This document shows, in pieces, positions 37,191 through 49,799 of a stretch of DNA of 64,000 nt. A program made the position numbers and the translations under genes. A model generated the notes under the pieces. The model was not told the origin of the DNA. It made no database searches and was given only the letters and a program-made list of their open reading frames with translations. Source of the DNA: Torreya grandis (Eukaryota; Streptophyta; Pinopsida; Cupressales; Taxaceae); contig JARHVA010000157.1 in the NCBI GenBank assembly GCA_037957365.1, positions 3,108,501 through 3,172,500 of the forward strand, written 5' to 3'. Numbering within the stretch: position 1 is the first letter of the stretch; every line of letters starts with the position of its first letter.

Positions 37191-38080
37191 GGTTCTTGGT
37201 TGATGGGGAGCAATTGGTTCATGAGCTTGCTCTAGTAGTCTATATTAAAATGCTTTAGGTAACTTTTTTAGGGATTTTGGTCCTAAAGGTTCAAATTGGT
37301 TGGTTTCAAGTGTTTGAAGAGTTGATTATAGATCTAGTTCATTGAGAAGTCTTTTTTAATATATCATGATCCAAGTGGAGTGTGGATTTAGGTGGGCTAA
37401 CTCAGATAATTTGAAAGGCTTGAAGATCTATGCATGATGTGAGGGGGAACATATGTGAGATGTTCTAATCATAATGGAGATATGAAGAAGTCTGATACAT
37501 ATGTGAACTCAAGAATATTTGTATGATGACTTGATCAAACCAAGTCATTTGTTTTTGATAATGTATTGAATCCTCATGCATAAACAAAGGGAAAACTTTG
37601 TAAATGGTCAAGTCCTAGGATCAGAGGACTATGTGGTATAATTTGAGAGAGAAGGTATGTAGGTAATTATGTTGATTCATGATTATTGGAAATGGTGTTA
37701 AGATGCTCAAAAGGGTGCCTAAGCTCAGGTGAATTAGATGAATTCCCTCTTAATGTTTTCAAGGTAAGCTCATGTAGTTTCTAATGTTCATGTATGTTTT
37801 AGCTTCATAAAAGCTATGTATGATCAAAGAAGAGTGCAGTCATGGAGTATGTTTGAGAAGCTCAAGGTAAGAATAGGTATGTACAATGTTAGGGGGAGTC
37901 TGTATCATCTCTTAGAGGTGGTCCTTTTTTATTATTGGTCCTTAAAGTCTTTTTAGGTCTGTAATATTAGAAGTTGATCCCACTTTATCATTATGTCAAA
38001 GGGGGAGAAAGTGATTGAAGATAAAGATATAGTTTGAGCATAAGATTTGTATTGTTGACATCAATGACAAAGGGGGATAT
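37191..38080 (+). other. Copia 3' untranslated region with two polypurine tracts
   Basis: CAAAGGGGGAGAAAG at ~37,997 and ACAAAGGGGGATA at ~38,068 are purine tracts. The second lies at the 3' LTR start and is the likely primer for plus-strand synthesis. No coding motif is present. Confidence 0.7.
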
Positions 38081-41032
38081 TTTTGGAGGTTTACCAATGA
38101 TGTCTCCAAGGTGACTAAGGATGTTGATGAGGTGTCATGTGTGCTAAAATGACTATTACAAAGTGTGCTTTAATGTTCTTGCATAGTTATTTAGTGTTTG
38201 ACTTAGATAGGTAGATGGTGGATGTTATTGATGGTATGGTCATGTTTTAGAGACCCTATGGGGTGTTTTAAGTTCTTGGAGTTATTTTGGAAGTGAAATA
38301 AATTCATCATAGTAGTCATATGAGTGTCTAGGTTCAAGTAGTAATCTTGATAGATAGAATTGATTGAGCATATTAATGATGTCATCATTCACACATGTGA
38401 AGGTTTCAAGAGTAGCTTGATATATGGATAGATTCCCCTATGAGAGGAGATCATATGGTTCAAGTTTTAGGTTTGGACATTGAGTGTAGTAAAATTTATT
38501 AAGGTGAAAATTTGGCTTCTTAGATATAGTTCAATAATATTCCATTCTTAGCCAAATTTGTGATATCAAAGATCCACAGTGAGCATTTAATATTCATCTT
38601 AAAGATCCAATGTCAAACATCTAAACTGATAGATGAAGATCCAATTATAAGTGAGTGATCAAGAAGATAAATATCTAAAACAAATGATTAATCTAAACAA
38701 ATAAGGATATAATTATGAGCATTAAACTTTTTAGATAGTGATCAATGGCGAGAGAAAAGTTAATAAGTCAAAGATCTTGAGAATGAATGCAATGAAGATG
38801 TGTCAAAATCATGAAGATTTAGTAAGTAGATCAATGGTGCGTGTTTGATCAAGTAGATTAAATATCAACAAAGTGAATTCAACCATGTAGAGAAAGATCA
38901 ATGGTGCATATTAAATTAATAAGTCAACATAATTATTAGAAGGAACATAGGTCTATCAAGTGGCAAAATATCATTGAAGACTGACTATAGGGTGTGCAAA
39001 AGGCACATGGGGCTACCAAGTGGCATGATCTCAGAAGTGAGGATCAAATATCAATGAAAAGTAATGAGAGTTAAATATAGGAAAATCCAAAGGATATCGA
39101 TGAAGTTTATTTGATCAATATTTTACGGAGCAGGAGATAAAGACAAGTGTTAGATTATTTTGCATTATCTAGTGACCATTGGTATTTAAATTTAATAAAG
39201 GAAAAACTAATTTGTAGTATTTTATGAATATATTTTGATCTAAGATGAATTTATTGTTGATGTAAAATGCAAAGCTGAAAAAAACTTTAAGGTGCATCCA
39301 AAAAATTTGATTATAATATTTAAATGTTTGTACATTTGTAGATATTGAGCTCTAAAGTTTATTTAAGGTTTGACCATGTTCTGTACGTAACCCAAGAAGG
39401 ATATTTGAGTTGTTATTAATGGTATTTTGATATTTAAAGATAAAATAACTATTGGAGAGTGTTGTATACTAAATTATAACAATATATGAGTATTTTATAG
39501 GTTTTAAAAATACATATTTAGTATGATCAATGTCTAAACGTTGACTTTGTTTGTTGGAGGCTACAGATAGTTTGAGTGACCACTTTGCAAAAGTGAGTTA
39601 GAAGAGTTCTGCATAGAATTGATGAATAAAATGAGTATGGAGATGTTTTATAAGTATCAAAGGATTATAATAATGAATTTTTTGTCATTATATTACCCTA
39701 ATCATATATGGATATTCAAAATAGCTTGACTATATTTTGACTGCAAATGACCAGTCTGAGTGGTCATTTTGAGAGAGTTATTTTGAGTGCTTAGAGAATG
39801 TGTTGAAGTATCCAAATAACATGAAGGAATTTCAGAGGTCATAAAGGTTTCAACCATGTGATATAATCATATGGATATGTGAAATATTTGATAAGTTGCT
39901 TCAGAAGTTTGAGACTATGTTTTCTATGTATGAAGGCCTAAAGAGCAAGAGACCTAATTGGTAAGTTCAAGTGTTGAGTTGGTGTTTCAGGTGGCATGGA
40001 CCCATATGATAGTGAGAAAGGGTATATTTGAGATATTTTTTATGTTTTTTAATCATTTTTAAATTATGAAGGTGGTATAATTAGTCTCACATGTAACATG
40101 TGAGTATGAAGGCCTAATTGTTTTAGGTTTCACTAAGACCTAATGGTGGTTTGGGGATAATGAGGTATTTTTCAACATAAAGAGTGTGTTATTATTAAAT
40201 ATAAAATTTATGAGGACATATTTAAAATGTATAAAAATTATGGTAAGCATTTTGGCTGACCAATATGGGTTATATCAAGAGAGTGTTATAAATACAAGGC
40301 ATTGTTGGCCTATTTGTGCTGGTTGTGGAAGTGTGGATTAAAGTGAAGGAGAAAACTTTTAAAAGAGAATGTATAGGTAATTGAGGAAAAAAAAGAGTGA
40401 ATAGGATCAGTCATGTTTATTTTATCAATTTGATCCAAGAGGACACATAGGTCATTGGACCTAATCAGCCTAAAAGAGGCAGATTGAGCGAGTAAGCCTT
40501 AAAGGTTGTTTGAGAAAGATTGAAGGGTGAAGAAGAGTGAAATAAAGAGAAGTACACCATCAGGTGTAGAAATCATAAAATAAAATGTGATGATCAGTTC
40601 AAAAATATTGGATTGGGTGCTTATTTTCTTAGCGTGTTGGTTCTTCCTTGAAAGATAAAGTTTGCTAAAGTTCTAGTTGTTGTGGGTGCTCAACTAGACA
40701 GGGGTAGTATCTCTTTATGGGATTGGTGTATCAATAAAATAAGGGATTAGTGTTAATTGAGAATTTTGTGCTAGTATAAATTTTTTATATTTTTAATAAA
40801 GGATTGTATTCCATATTATAAAGTTTAGTGGGTTTTATCCCCCAAGAGAGTTTCCCACATTTATCATGTGTTTTGTGCTTGATCTTGTTTTATCTTTCAT
40901 GTTCATTATTATGAATGATGTGTATGATTAATGATTGTATGTGTTGAATGGTTAAGGTTTTAAAGGGTTTAAAATTGGATTGAATATCTATCATCATTTA
41001 TTCACCCCGCCTTAGTGATTGTACCTATAACA
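38081..41032 (+). mobile_element. Copia element, 3' LTR
   Basis: This 2,952-bp LTR starts TTTTGGAGGTTTACCAATG and ends ACCTATAACA. It is collinear with the 5' LTR. CAATT follows as the right target duplication, then repeat D resumes. Confidence 0.9.
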
Positions 41033-41635
41033 CAATTATGTAACTTTGACTCAGTCAACCCTGTTTGCTAATCAATTTTTTTCAAAAAAAGGGTTTTATT
41101 ATAGCTTATACTCACTCTCATAATATAAAAATGCCACTTGTAGATACCTATGAGAGTATTATACATTTTAAAGTTACCAAAATAGGTCATCCAATCCATT
41201 TTGAGCCATTTACGTCAAGATATTCCATATTGGGTCACTATGAGGGTTTTAGGAGGGTTTTAGGTCAATTTCCATTTTTAACATTTGTTCATAAAACTAT
41301 ACCCATAAAATCAGCTTATAATACTTGGAAATAAATATTATGAACCTTTTCCATCTCTCCCTAAGAGCTCATATTCTCATGTGATAGTCACACATGCCAA
41401 CAAGCATGAGAAAAACCTTCCCAGGTCTTCATCTCTTCATTCTGCACATACAAGAGATTTTCTAAGTCATTTTAATGATTTATACTTAAAATTAAGACCT
41501 AAAATTGTAAAAAAATACTTTAAAAATAATTTAAAACCTCAATACATGCTTGCATGATCTCACAAGCCTCCAAACCTGATTACGATACCTTATTCTGCCA
41601 CCTAGGGTCTTTAACACTACGTCCATGAGAAGACC
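41033..41635. repeat. Repeat D, first copy, right part
   Basis: It continues the repeat interrupted at 31,267 and matches ~43,930-44,515. Shared text includes TTTGAGCCATTT and a CACTATGAGGGTTTTAG stretch. Similarity ends at GTCCATGAGA. Confidence 0.75.
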
Positions 41636-42589
41636 ACTAAAGAATAAATTACCCATTTGGATAAATATAAGAGTCATGTGACTAAATAAACACATTTATC
41701 ACATTATCTAACACTAAATTTTACAACTTCAAGTTCATAAACATCCATATCACCACCATCATGCCTCTACAAGCTATATCCATGCTTAAGAACTAGTCTA
41801 ATAAACAGACTTACTAGGTAATACACCACTTTGATATCTTATAAACACCTTATAAATATTAATAATAACCTCCTTAAATCTAATAAAAAATCAAAAAAAT
41901 CTTCCATAATTATAATTTTACCAAGTCTCCTTAAACCATATAGGTCACTACCTAAGACTTAACTAGCCTTCTTGAACACACAAGACATGAATACAATCTC
42001 TCTCTCTCTGATCTCATGAAGCTATAAATATCTTAAAAAAATACATTAAATTTACACTACCTAAAACACATACACATACCTATAATCAATCATTTCATCA
42101 TACCTCAATATGCTTCACAAGACACTCCATTAGATCATTCAAAGCCCCATTAACAAGCTCAAACAATTATCCTCATACCAATGACCATAGCCACCTTCTT
42201 GTGAACCAACACTTGACCTCAAAATTACTTTGACATAAATTAAATTAAAAAAACACATGACATAAATGATAAAATTGAAACAATATCCCCATTTTTCATT
42301 TATGGTAAACCACATTGATGGAAAACCACAAATGAACTAATCATTCTCAAGCTACACTACTCTAAATAAGATGCTTCTCTCTCAAACTTAAATTATTACA
42401 TCAAGAAAGTTATACCACGTGAAATTTGACCATAAATAACATTATTACCCTTTTAAATTAATTAAAAATGGTCATACACACTCTCACAAGGTCATCCACA
42501 CATATTCCACTAATTCTTGGCCCTGATCACTCATAGAGCCAACAAGGTCCCCTTTTGTCTATCCTTTCCAAGGAACAACTTGAATCACT
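41636..42589. other. Interval between the two D repeats, nothing recognised
   Basis: This is AT-rich sequence with no open frame or domain. A short (CT)n run lies near 42,000. It could be the residue of an internal region if the D copies are LTRs. Confidence 0.5.
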
Positions 42590-44515
42590 TTGGCCCAGAT
42601 AGACCTCACCAAATAACTCAAATATTTAAAACACTTATTTGGTAACCTCATATAACCTCCTCTATGATAAATAATTCACAAATCCTTTGTTCACTCTTTG
42701 AAAGCACCATTAGGCCTTAAAGACCTATTAGGCATAATTACTTAAAAAACACTGTCTTTAAAGATGAAAATCATAAAACTTATATAAACACATTATAGGC
42801 ACAAAAAATATATGGATGGAAAATTCATGACCTCAGGTTCATCATTAAACTCATTAGACTCCATAACTCAGGATCTAAAGACTCGAGATGCCTCATCAAA
42901 AAGCTTGCTTAGAACTGTCAATTTACTCAAAATACAATCATTATTAATTTGATATCAACCATCAACATATAATATTTAAAATAATCCAAATTCATGTAAA
43001 ATATACCATGGAATATATAAGACATAAAAACAAGCTTGGTACACTTCCAAACTAAGCATAATGACACAAGAACATCAATCTCACTAACACACAAGAAACT
43101 GCCAAAGAACCTAAAAAACATAGTCCTCTAAAATGTTGTTTTAAAACCCTATAATTACACTTAAAATAATTATTATTCACATTAATAAAAGATCTAGTGT
43201 CAACTATTGGTCTTACAGACCAATTTGTTAAGCTTCCCCTTCATAGTTCTTACATATCCAAATAAGCCATTTTAGATTCCATATTTTAACTTAATATATT
43301 GACTTCCAATATTATAAAATGCATGGATATGTCATTTAGCTCCTAAAAACAACATAAAATTTATTTTATGTTTCATCTAAGCACAAATATCCTCCAACTC
43401 ATCACTCTCACTTGTTTACCTAGAATTGCCATTCTGCCTTGTGGACCAGTCATAATGATTATGCATTCAAACATCTGTGTAGACACAATAAATAAGTCAT
43501 AATAAATTAATATGATATGTATAAATATTTATAACATATTAAAATACAAATATACAAAGGTACAGTAAAAAATATGGAATATATAGACAAATCTCTAAAA
43601 ATTACACCATTGTCTCATCTTCACTAGACAGGTCATCTTGTGAACAATATTTTGATTGTATATTAGATTAAAAAAATATTATATTCAAGGGGGAAATATT
43701 ATATAGGTATTTAATAATTACCCCATACATTTGTATCCATTCTTAATCCATGACAACTCATCCCTAATCTCATTCTCACTTTTGCCTAGTTTTTCTCACT
43801 GCCTTCACTATTGGAATTTTTAGCGATATGCCAACTTCCATGACCATTTTAGTATATTTTAAATATATAACCCACTCATAATCCACCATGGGCATGAATT
43901 ATAAGTCACAAGATTCAACCTTCATCCATTGTATAACTTTGACTTAGTCAACCTTGCTTACTATATAATTTTTTTGAGAAACAAAGGTTTTCCTATATCT
44001 TCCACTCACTATTCTGATATACCAATGCCACCTAGAGATACTTGGGAGAGTGATCTACATGTTAAAATCACCAAAATAGGTAATATAATCCATTTTGAGC
44101 CATTTCTATCAAGATATTCCATATCAGGTCACTATGAGGGTTTTAGACTAGTTTCCATTCTTAACATTTTTCCATAAAACTATGCCCTTGAAACCAACTC
44201 CTAATATTTGTAAATCATTATTATGAACATTTTAAATCTCTCCATAAGAGATTATCTTCAATTTAAATAGTCACATGTGTCAACAAGTATGAGAAAAACC
44301 TTCTCAGGTCTTCTTTTCTTCATTCTACACATATAATAGACCTTTAAACTCATTTTCATGCTTTTTAATTCAACTTAGGACCTCAAACTACACTAAAATT
44401 CTTAAAACATCATGTCAAACCTAAATCCATGCTCAAATGAGCTCACAAGCCTCCAAACCTAATCATGATACCTCATTCTACCACCTAGGATATTTAAGAT
44501 TAGGTCCATGAGAAC
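42590..44515. repeat. Repeat D, second copy (uninterrupted, shows the empty copia site)
   Basis: This is a direct copy of 29,910-31,267 plus 41,033-41,635. Near 43,925 it reads TCATCCATTGTATAAC, the empty form of the site into which the copia element went in the first copy. Confidence 0.75.
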
Positions 44516-44639
44516 ACTATTTATATTTTTGTCTCAAAAATATCATTACATCTGATACCCTAAGGGGGAACCCATTTGTTTTTTAGAAAATAACCTGAAA
44601 CCACCAAAAAATAATATTTTCCTTTTGCACTATGAAATT

Positions 44640-44990
44640 CTAAAATCTGGATGCATTTTTCATGTTTGTAAACATGCAAAGTGCTTTTTGGGATCTAGAT
44701 CCTGTAAAGTAATCACCTTCCAACATGGTGGAATCTAGAACTCACCATGCATTTTATAAGTTACTAACATGTAAAATGGATGATGGGCTCTTCATCTTAC
44801 AAATCATCAAAAATAGTAGAATATAGAACTTGGTAAGTACATTGCATGTTTACAAATGTGCAAAATGCATGGTGGATTTTAGATCCCATAAAACATAAAT
44901 ACCCCACCTTTTATGGAATCCATAACTCAAAGTTCACTTTGTATGTTTGAAAATGTGCAAAGTGCTCGGTGAGTTCTACCTTCTATTAAA
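44640..44990 (+). repeat. Four degenerate tandem units of about 94 bp
   Basis: The core GTTTGTAAACATGCAAAGTGC recurs in altered form at about 44,664, 44,758, 44,848 and 44,942 (for example TTTACAAATGTGCAAAATGC). Between the cores lie TGGAATCTAGAACTCACC-like words. No gene overlaps it. Confidence 0.7.
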
Positions 44991-45584
44991 CCAAGCCATT
45001 CATTTCCCATAGAAATGAGACCTAATCTAAGCAAGTCCTAGCTTTACCACCAACTACCATAACCAAATTAATTACAATGGTTTTATATATAAACTAAGCA
45101 AATTTGGGGATTTGATTATCATTTTTTTAATTGCTAAGTGTGTTTGCTGAGATCTGAAAATGACCTATGCCATTACATCAACCCTTGAGCCATGTGTCAA
45201 GCAAGTACCTACAACTTCACACCATGAATATTAAATGTCTTCCATATCATCTTCACTCTTTTGCATGGTACTTTCCTTGAGAAATTTTTCTATTATTCTT
45301 ACACTTGAAGCTTTTGAGTTATTCACAGTTTCTCATAAAGTTATTTTTTCCAATTTTAGGGTTTCATTGAGATTGTTTGGGGATTATTTTGGGTCGTCAT
45401 TATTTCAATTTTTTAGTTTAAAGTCAAAGATTTTAGATTCTTTTAGGGTTTTGTTTCCAAATATGTTCAATTACCATAAAACCCTTAGTTTTCCCTTTAA
45501 GATTTCATAATCAAAATCTAGGTTTTCACCTGGCCAAGTAGAATACTCCTTAACATATCTCATGTTTTCAAAACTAGTGAATAT

Positions 45585-45885
45585 TCCACAAAATCCTTCA
45601 ATGTACCTATGGACTTCAGACCTGTCTCAAACACCTTTGACCTCTGTGAGATTTAGCATTGATTCAAACACCTAAGACCCCCATGAACTTCTACATCTTT
45701 ATAGAAAGTGGACCTGCCCAAACACCTCTCATCCCTGTATAAGTTTACACTACTTTAAACACCTTCCATATTTACATAACTTCCACCTAACTTAAGTACC
45801 TTCTAGTTCCATAGAAATATAACCTACTCAGAACACGTCCCATCTCCAATGGAAGATATAATTACCTTAAACACTTAAAAATCCT
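45585..45885 (+). repeat. Degenerate short tandem repeat with CAAACACCTC cores
   Basis: The words CTCAAACACCTTTGACC, TTCAAACACCTAAGACC, CCAAACACCTCTCATCC, TTAAACACCTTCCA and TCAGAACACGTCCCATC recur every ~50-60 bp. No coding function is seen. The gap 44,990-45,585 holds only short open stretches that I cannot assign. Confidence 0.6.
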
Positions 45886-46165
45886 ACCAACTTTCCTGGT
45901 TGGTTTTTCATAAGCAATAACCTTAGTTTTCATGTATCCTAAGGAAATAAAGTTAAAATCCAAAGTCCCTGGGGTGACTCCTAATTTTGAGTCTAATTTT
46001 TTAGAAATAAAAAATACTAATTTAGGTCACATTGACCTAGGAAATTTTTGGGCTTAGATAGGCATAGATTTTAATAATGATTGAGTCAAGAGTATTTATG
46101 AATCTGGCCTTCCATAAGCTATATACTTCCCATTTTTAGTTTAGATCCCCAAATTGGTGCTTATA

Positions 46166-49100
46166 ATGGCCCAACATTATGATCCTAATTGAAGAAAGGT
46201 CTATAATGAGAAAGGGGAAAAGATTCTAAATCTAGACCCTGATTTTATCAGCTTGGTATTTACAATCCTAAAATTTGAGAGTTACCTAGATATAACTCCA
46301 TAGGCATTCACATAGTTATTCAAATATAATCAATATGGGTTCCAAAATATAATCAACAAACAGTGGCTCAAATCCCCCAAGCATTCCTCTACTAGGTTAC
46401 CAAAGACCATGTATATGCCTAATTTCATTGATGAAGTAGGAGACATAATCATTTTATTACATAGGGTCAGTGGCAATCTCAATGCCAAGTTTTTTCAGGA
46501 GTGGATGTATAAATATATCTAGGTTATCTAAAAAAATAAACAATACATTTATTAGGCCCAATTAATAAGTGATTCCCTCCGTAAGTAGTTATTGGAGGTG
46601 CATACAACTAGTAAATTCTACATGAACTCCTATATTATCTACCTTTTTACCAAAGGGAGATTATTCCCAAGCCTTAACATAGTTTTAGATGAAATAAATA
46701 TAGTATATAAATACTACCCTAAGCCCACATTAGAGGCTAGTAATGAACAATTTAGATGAGTAAATGATTCTTTTATTTATTGCATCATTATAATGTTCGA
46801 CAAGGAACTTAAGAGAACAAGGTTCTCAAAAGCAGTAGTGGATGAAATCAATAAATAGGGCTCCTACTTCATATACTTCCCCACATTCTCCTACATTAGG
46901 GTAGTTAGATTTAGTGGATATCCCTACACACTCCCTAGTTATGTTAGTGACAAATGGGCACTAATGGATTTGGTCAAGTAGCTTGTAGATACACACAAGC
47001 TCCTCTCTAACAGGCATAAGGTAGGGATACATTTCCCAATTTTTATTGGATGATACACATGCCAATCCCTTATTAAGGCCAAGTGTGTTTAGTCCAAAAT
47101 GTGCCAGATGACACTAAAAACTTTAGAGTCTAGGCCATTCTTAGATCTATATGGTAAGATCACTAGCACATTGGCACTTGATACATATGTTCATGTGTCA
47201 TACTATGATTATTATTGGGAAGATTGTGATTATGAGGAGGTAGTCAGAATGAGAAATTATTCTAGGATGTCCCTTCAACAAATCAAAGATTATGATCTGG
47301 AACTAGATCTAGATGACTTGCTAGATGATGATGCTAGAGTGAACCTGATCTATCATACATAGGTTATCACACAACCCTTTCCACCAGTGAGGTGGTTAGC
47401 TCTAAAGTATTTATCTCTATTTGATAGAATGATCCACATAATTAACAGAACTATCAATTGGTTAAGGAGCAAAGGAGTAAAAAGCACAAGAGAAATAATT
47501 AGGGTAAGAGAAAAACTTTTAAAGCTTAAGGCTGAGGGGATAACTCCATCAAAGAGGGTCCAGGAGAATCATCAGAGGATCCTAAGGAGAATAATAAGAA
47601 GAAAAACACTAAGATAAATAAAGCGAAATCTAATAGAGAGGGAGAAACTACAGAGAAACTAATAGATCTTTTACTTGAATATATAGCAACATTAGAAGCT
47701 TCTATAACTTTTATTTCCATAACTATCATCATAAGAACCCCCATCTTTGTTGTTCATCCCCTTCCCACTTATATAGTTCCAGAGGTTTCAACACCTCCTC
47801 CTCCTATTTCTACTCCTCCAACACCTCAAGTTTTAGTACCTCTAGTGTCAACTTCACCTCCTACCTCCATTCCACTTGTATCTATTTTTACTTCACCTTC
47901 CATTTTAACCACAATAATCCATGTACAATTAGCAAAATTGAGTTGAGTGGACACTCAAGGTTCCCCCTCAGTGGAATCTCAAGTTTCCACTCCACTTTCC
48001 ATTCCTCCAATTTCACCTTCCCCTTTCATTCCATTCCCTCTTTCAATTACATTTATAATCCCCTCCAATTCATCCCTATTAATTTATAACACCACCCAAC
48101 AATACAAAGCTATATACTTAGTCATCCTAACTTTAGCCCCTCAAGTTACCCCAACTCTTGAGGTAAGTACTATTTCACTTTCATCTCCACTCACTTTCCT
48201 TACATCATCAACCTTGAGTGGTACTACACATTTGATTGATACATTCAACACCTTGGCTTTCACCCTTCCACCTATCCCAAAATTCACAACCCCTATGTTT
48301 ATTCCACCTTCCACTTCCCCAATAGACACAACTATTTTCATTGCCCCCACCTCATCCACTTCCACTATTTTTATAGATATTTTAGTGGAGATTGAAGTAA
48401 CATGGGTTCTTGATACAAATGTTAATTTTTAACCCACTAATGAAAGTGAACCTTCATAGGCACCTACTAAACAACCAATGATAACATCTACCGAGGAGTC
48501 TATAATGGTCACAATATCTACTAGTATAGCTACATCAACTACTGATTCTTTAGTGATAGTGTCAAAAGAGAAAGAGGCTACTCCTAGTTGGATAGCCCAG
48601 TTAGTAGGGAAGAAGAGAAAACAAATGGTTGATCCTAGCACTTTAGACTTTGGTCTCTCAGAGGTCAAGAAGAATTCCAAACCCATTCCTAAGACCTTTA
48701 GGATATTCAATGATGATAAGGGAAAAATTTATATTGAAAATATAGTCCCCCATCGAATAAATCAAAATAAAATCTTGTGGTGGGGGATTACCAGATTTCC
48801 AAAATTCATCTTGGATGACTAATAAGAGAGTGGCTCAAACATGATATTTAATCTAGCATCAATTCTCTCTTTAAAAGGATTGATCATGATAGGCCCACCA
48901 AGGATGAATTAAAGAGAAAGTTGGAGCAACTTATAAATGCATTAAATTTTTTTACACATCCCAGTGAATCATCACAACAATCATTAGAAGTGTAACCAAT
49001 CAGTCAATTTTTGAATCGATATTTCATTAATTTGGTTTGAGAGATGGCTCATATGGGAAGGGATATAAAAAAATGGTCAAAGGAAATAAGCACTAATGGA

Positions 49101-49790
49101 AATAAGGCCGTTTTATTAATGATGTACCACTATGAAATAATCAGAGAGAAATAATACCTTGGAAAGATCAAGTCAATATATATGAAGGAGAGATTCAGAC
49201 TTTAAACTTGTATTATCCCAAATTAAGAGATATAACATCAATTGATATATATACCCTCATTAATGAGAATATATTGAAGAATGATGTTGAGCATGAGGAA
49301 CTACACAAGGCTACTCAATTTTAGACAAGATTACTAACATAATTTACTCACCAAGCCAAGATGGAACATGACAAGGTGACTGATGTATTGTACAACATCG
49401 ATGGGATGATGAACACAATGCCATGCCAAATAGTAGATAATGTAAATAATCTCCTTCAGGTGGAAGAGGTCCAAAATAATTTCAATGAAATAGTTGAGAA
49501 AGAATCTACAAAGGACACGGTATTCACCCTGAGCTCCATCCACCGCTTTCTCAAGTATGAAAGAGCAATTGATAAGATGAGGATGAAAATTTAGGGGATA
49601 AGGAATTTAAGGAAATAATTATTCAATGTTCAATAAAATTTTGAAATCTCTAATATCTACTCTTTTAGGCCAAATCCAAAATGAATACAAGAAATTTTCA
49701 AGGCCTTTGATGCATATGTTGAAAAACTATAGGTTGAGAATGACAAGATGGCTAAGGAGATTCTAGATATTGATTTGTTTCTCTTTGTTT
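46166..49790 (+). pseudogene. Region X: long decayed coding region of unknown family
   Basis: From ATG at 46,166 (MAQHYDPN) one frame runs for 484 codons to 47,617 with only internal stops and no frameshift. It then shifts frame (47,620-48,822) and again for the C-terminal part (to ~49,790). The N-terminal third looks globular, with NLDPDFISLVF, KTMYMPNFIDEVGDIIILLH, FPTFSYIRVVRFSGYPYTLP and LDLDDLLDDD. The middle (47,740-48,430) is very rich in Pro, Ser and Thr. The C-terminal part is charged and helical (KDELKRKLEQLINALN, HEELHKATQF, NIDGMMNTMPCQIVDNVNN). I do not recognise the family. It lies upstream of the LTR and PBS of element C, so it may be the 3' accessory ORF of a related element truncated on its left. 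Confidence 0.55.
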
Positions 49791-49799
49791 AATATTTCA

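Noticed and set aside
42000..42016. (CT)n microsatellite
   Set aside because: It is too short to be of note and is expected by chance in this composition.
45235..45510. 91-codon Phe/Leu/Ser-rich open frame that might be a membrane protein
   Set aside because: It arises from T-rich low-complexity sequence, has no start context or homology I can name, and is flanked by repeats.
47526..48710. Minus-strand open frames (72-93 codons) across region X
   Set aside because: They are antisense to the Pro/Ser/Thr-rich part of X, where low stop frequency on the opposite strand follows from composition.
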